Source: an uncultured Lachnospiraceae bacterium
Lineage (GTDB): Bacteria; Bacillota_A; Clostridia; Lachnospirales; Lachnospiraceae
Assembly: GCA_902787595.1 (NCBI GenBank)
Contig: CADAHD010000076.1
Span: forward strand, 1 to 8,985
Direction: 5' to 3'
DNA: 8,985 nucleotides
Shown here: positions 6,704 to 8,985 of the stretch, piece by piece
How the letters are laid out: every line of letters begins with the position of its first letter
How positions within the stretch are numbered: position 1 is the stretch's first letter
Program-made: the position numbers and the translations under genes
The notes under the pieces: model-generated
Told to the model about the DNA's origin: nothing
The model's database searches: none
What the model saw: the letters and a program-made list of their open reading frames with translations, nothing else

Positions 6704-8393
6704 AGTCTTTATTGTTCCGCTTGCTTTCCGCCGCGCGCAGCTTAAGCTCCCTTGCATTCCCCAAAACAGCCTCCGTGAGTTCTCCTCCGCCCAGCATCCT
6801 GGCCAGTTCAGCCTCTTCCTGCTGCTTGTCGAGCGCTCTTATACCCGTTTCGGTCTTTCCGTCCACTTCTTCCTTTTCTATGCAGAAGTGTTTATCAGCC
6901 ATCGCAGCTATCTGCGGAAGGTGGGTAATGCATATGAGCTGGCGTCCACCCGCAAGCGCTCCCATTTTCTCAGACACCATCCATGCCGTCTTTCCGCTTA
7001 TACCGCTGTCTATCTCATCAAATATCAGAGTCTCTATATCGTCCCTGGCCGCAAAAACCGTCTTTAACGCCAGCATTATCCTGGAAAGCTCACCGCCGCT
7101 GGCCACATCTTTAAGCGGCCTGAGTTTCTCCCCGGGATTTAAGCTTATCATAAACTCCACTTCGTCCCTTCCGGCAGGCCCGTATTCTTCACGCTGCTTC
7201 AGCGCCACCTCAAACTCCACCTTCAGGAAGTTCAGGTCCATAAGCGTGCTGCTTATCTCCTCTTTAAGCGCCTTTGCCGCCTTTGCTCTTTCCTTATGCA
7301 GCTTTTCGCACAGCGAATCCAGCTTCTTCTTTGATTCTTCTATCTCCGCACCCAGCTTTTTTCTGCCGGCGTCCAGGTCCTTAAGTTCCTTAAGCTCATC
7401 CCTGCGTTTTTCACAGTAATCCAATACAGCCTGCTCGCTTCCGCCGTACTTGAGACTGAGCCTCCTTATCGTATCCAGACGTGTTTCGATCTCATCAAAG
7501 CGCTGCGGGTCAAAAGCGCCGTCATCGAGTATCTCTCTTACATCCCTCAGCACGTCCCTTATGGTATCTTCTGCTGTGGAAAGCGCCTGTGCCTCTTCCG
7601 AAAGTTCTTCATTTACGGACGCCGCCGCATTCATCTCACGAACTGCCCTGCCCAGATTCTCCAGCGCGCCGTCATACTCTTCATCCAGCAGCTCTCTTAC
7701 CTTGGTAAGTCCTTCATAGCTGTCTCTGGCCCCCTTCATCCTGCGAAAGGCGTCTTCCAGTTCATCTTCTTCTCCGGGTCTTATCCCTGCTTCCTCTATC
7801 TCGTTTATCTCATACTCAGCCAGTTCCGTTTCCCTGGCCCGGCTTGCCTCATCCATATCCAGACTCTTAAGCCTGTCACAAAGCCTTTTATACTCTGCGT
7901 ATTCTGCTGCCGTCTTTTCCAGCTCCTTCTTAAGTCCTCCGGTACAGTATGCGTCAAGCAGTTCCCGCTGCTTAAGCGAGTGCAGCAGCGACTGATGCTC
8001 ATGCTGTCCGTGAACATCTATCAAAAGCTCCGCCAGCTCTTTTACCTGCTTTACCGTCACATTCTCTCCGCACACCTTTATGGATGAGCGGTTAGCGCTT
8101 ATCCTGCGGCTTATGATCACCGTGCCGTCTTCTTCTATGGGCAGCTCCATCTCGCGGATAGCGGATATTATCTTCTCGTTATCCACATGAAAAACAAGCT
8201 CGATCAGGGCGTATTCCGCGCCTTCCCTGATCATGCTCTTGTCAGCCTTGGCTCCAAGGCACAGATTAACGGAACCTATCAATATCGATTTACCGGCTCC
8301 GGTTTCTCCGCTCAGTATATTAAGCCCCTCGCACAATTCTATATCAGCCTGCTTTATCAGGGCCAGATTCTTTACCGATATGCTGTCTAACAT
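6687..8393 (-). CDS. recN: DNA repair protein RecN (SMC-like ATPase)
   Basis: This 568-residue protein has the normal size for RecN, a cytoplasmic SMC-like ATPase that acts on double-strand breaks in recombinational repair. The N-terminal ATPase half has Walker A GETGAGKS at 29-36 and the family-typical DVHGQHEHQSLL at 126-137. Long charged helical segments at about 152-250 and 325-400 form the coiled coil. The C-terminal half has the ABC signature SGGELSR at 432-438, Walker B TLIFDE at 455-460, the DSGISG loop at 462-467 and ITHLPQIAA with switch histidine at 491. All catalytic motifs are intact. The start ATG at 8393 lies 9 bases after the nadK stop. GAGG, 7 bases upstream, overlaps that stop codon, so translation is probably coupled to nadK. 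No separate promoter or SOS-type operator fits in the gap. Confidence 0.97.
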   Translation of the reverse strand: MLDSISVKNLALIKQADIELCEGLNILSGETGAGKSILIGSVNLCLGAKADKSMIREGAEYALIELVFHVDNEKIISAIREMELPIEEDGTVIISRRISANRSSIKVCGENVTVKQVKELAELLIDVHGQHEHQSLLHSLKQRELLDAYCTGGLKKELEKTAAEYAEYKRLCDRLKSLDMDEASRARETELAEYEINEIEEAGIRPGEEDELEDAFRRMKGARDSYEGLTKVRELLDEEYDGALENLGRAVREMNAAASVNEELSEEAQALSTAEDTIRDVLRDVREILDDGAFDPQRFDEIETRLDTIRRLSLKYGGSEQAVLDYCEKRRDELKELKDLDAGRKKLGAEIEESKKKLDSLCEKLHKERAKAAKALKEEISSTLMDLNFLKVEFEVALKQREEYGPAGRDEVEFMISLNPGEKLRPLKDVASGGELSRIMLALKTVFAARDDIETLIFDEIDSGISGKTAWMVSEKMGALAGGRQLICITHLPQIAAMADKHFCIEKEEVDGKTETGIRALDKQQEEAELARMLGGGELTEAVLGNARELKLRAAESKRNNKDFAKNS

Positions 8394-8402
8394 CCTTAAA
8401 CC

Positions 8403-8985
8403 TCAATTTACCAGTTTTTTTCTCAGTACCTGAAGGAAACCGTCGCTTCCCAGTTTTATGAAACGGCAGACCCTCTTGCTCTTGCGTACTTCTATATAAT
8501 CTCCCGCATGCAGCACACCCATGGGCACTCCGTCAAAATATGTGCCGGCAGCCGCTTCCTTTGCGCTGCGCCCCGGCAGCAGCTCAACCCTGATGATGTC
8601 CGCATCCGAAAGTACGATACTCCTGGTATTCAAAGTATGCGGGCAGATGGGCGTCAGCACCAGAAGGCTGGCCGAGGGCTCTACTATGGGTCCGGCCGCC
8701 GAAAGATTATAGCCTGTCGATCCGGTAGGCGTGCTTATGATGATGCCGTCACCGGAATACTCATACAAAAATACATCATTGACATATATCCTGTAGGAAG
8801 CCACCTGCAGATCGCCGTGGCGGCTCATAACTATGTCGTTAAGCGCATGCTCAAGTGCGCTCTTTTCCCCGCCGATCTGTGTAAAGCCTGCGAGCATCAT
8901 GCGCTCCTCTATCGCAAATTCACCGGAGATAAGGCGTTTGATGGCACCCTCTACTTCACCGGCTTCCACCTCTGCCAGATATCCG
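8403..8985 (-). CDS. nadK: NAD kinase (5' end cut by window edge)
   Basis: NAD kinase phosphorylates NAD+ with ATP to give NADP+, in the cytoplasm. Only the C-terminal two thirds is present; the frame is open through the right edge, where it reads GYLAEVE, part of the conserved 'LG(F/Y)L' segment. Internal GTG or ATG codons there are therefore not the true start. Family motifs seen are ALNDIVM at about 8830-8846 (the LN-D/E substrate motif), GDGIIISTPTGSTGYNLSAAGP at about 8688-8753 (the nucleotide-binding GDG..STPTGSTAY signature) and TPICPHTLNTRSIVL at about 8609-8654. It ends in LQVLRKKLVN, a normal NadK C-terminus. It lies directly upstream of recN in the same direction, as in many Clostridia, but without an argR gene between them. 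Confidence 0.96.
   Translation of the reverse strand, partial: GYLAEVEAGEVEGAIKRLISGEFAIEERMMLAGFTQIGGEKSALEHALNDIVMSRHGDLQVASYRIYVNDVFLYEYSGDGIIISTPTGSTGYNLSAAGPIVEPSASLLVLTPICPHTLNTRSIVLSDADIIRVELLPGRSAKEAAAGTYFDGVPMGVLHAGDYIEVRKSKRVCRFIKLGSDGFLQVLRKKLVN

Noticed and set aside
6712..7419. 235-codon + strand open frame, very Ser-rich
   Set aside because: It is antisense to recN. The Ser-rich composition is the expected mirror of Glu/Leu/Lys-rich coiled-coil codons.

Overview
This window is a gene-dense piece of a Firmicutes chromosome, most likely class Clostridia and probably Lachnospiraceae. The evidence is the strong GGAGG-type ribosome binding sites, a nadK next to recN (a Clostridia-type arrangement), moderate GC, and protein sequences of Clostridia type. 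The family-level placement is inference. Every supported gene lies on the minus strand, so transcription runs from high to low coordinates. Two genes are cut by the window edges: nadK at the right and a coiled-coil membrane protein at the left. There is no non-coding stretch longer than 77 bases. I saw no tRNA, rRNA, CRISPR array, insertion sequence or clear intrinsic terminator.

Right part (about 6687-8985): the 3' part of nadK (NAD kinase) and a complete recN (DNA repair ATPase) lie 9 bases apart and look co-transcribed. The argR regulator that often sits between them in related bacteria is not there.

Middle (about 5155-6710): the 77-base gap between recN and glgA carries a convincing sigma-70-type promoter (TTGCAA, 17 bases, TATAAT) and the glgA ribosome binding site. 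glgA encodes a full-length bacterial glycogen synthase.

Left part (1-5155): glgA is followed, with a one-base TGATG overlap, by four tightly packed envelope genes. In order they are a signal-peptide-bearing, two-TM protein of the GldG/DUF4350-like type, an ABC ATPase, an ABC-2 type permease of the GldF/NatB kind, and a DUF4175-like membrane coiled-coil protein that runs out of the window. Junctions of -1, +1, about -14 and +17 bases point to translational coupling and a single operon. The likely product is a membrane complex made of an ATPase, a permease, an extracytoplasmic partner and a coiled-coil membrane protein. Its substrate cannot be read from the sequence.

The most unusual feature is the C-terminal tail of the ABC ATPase. 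It is about 148 residues long and contains six 11-residue Met/Gln-rich repeats (33-bp units, two adjacent pairs of which are identical) and then an acidic end. The neighbouring coiled-coil protein also ends, as far as visible, in a Gln/Asn/Gly-rich tail with an 11-residue period. The ATPase also has Asp where the Q-loop glutamine is expected.
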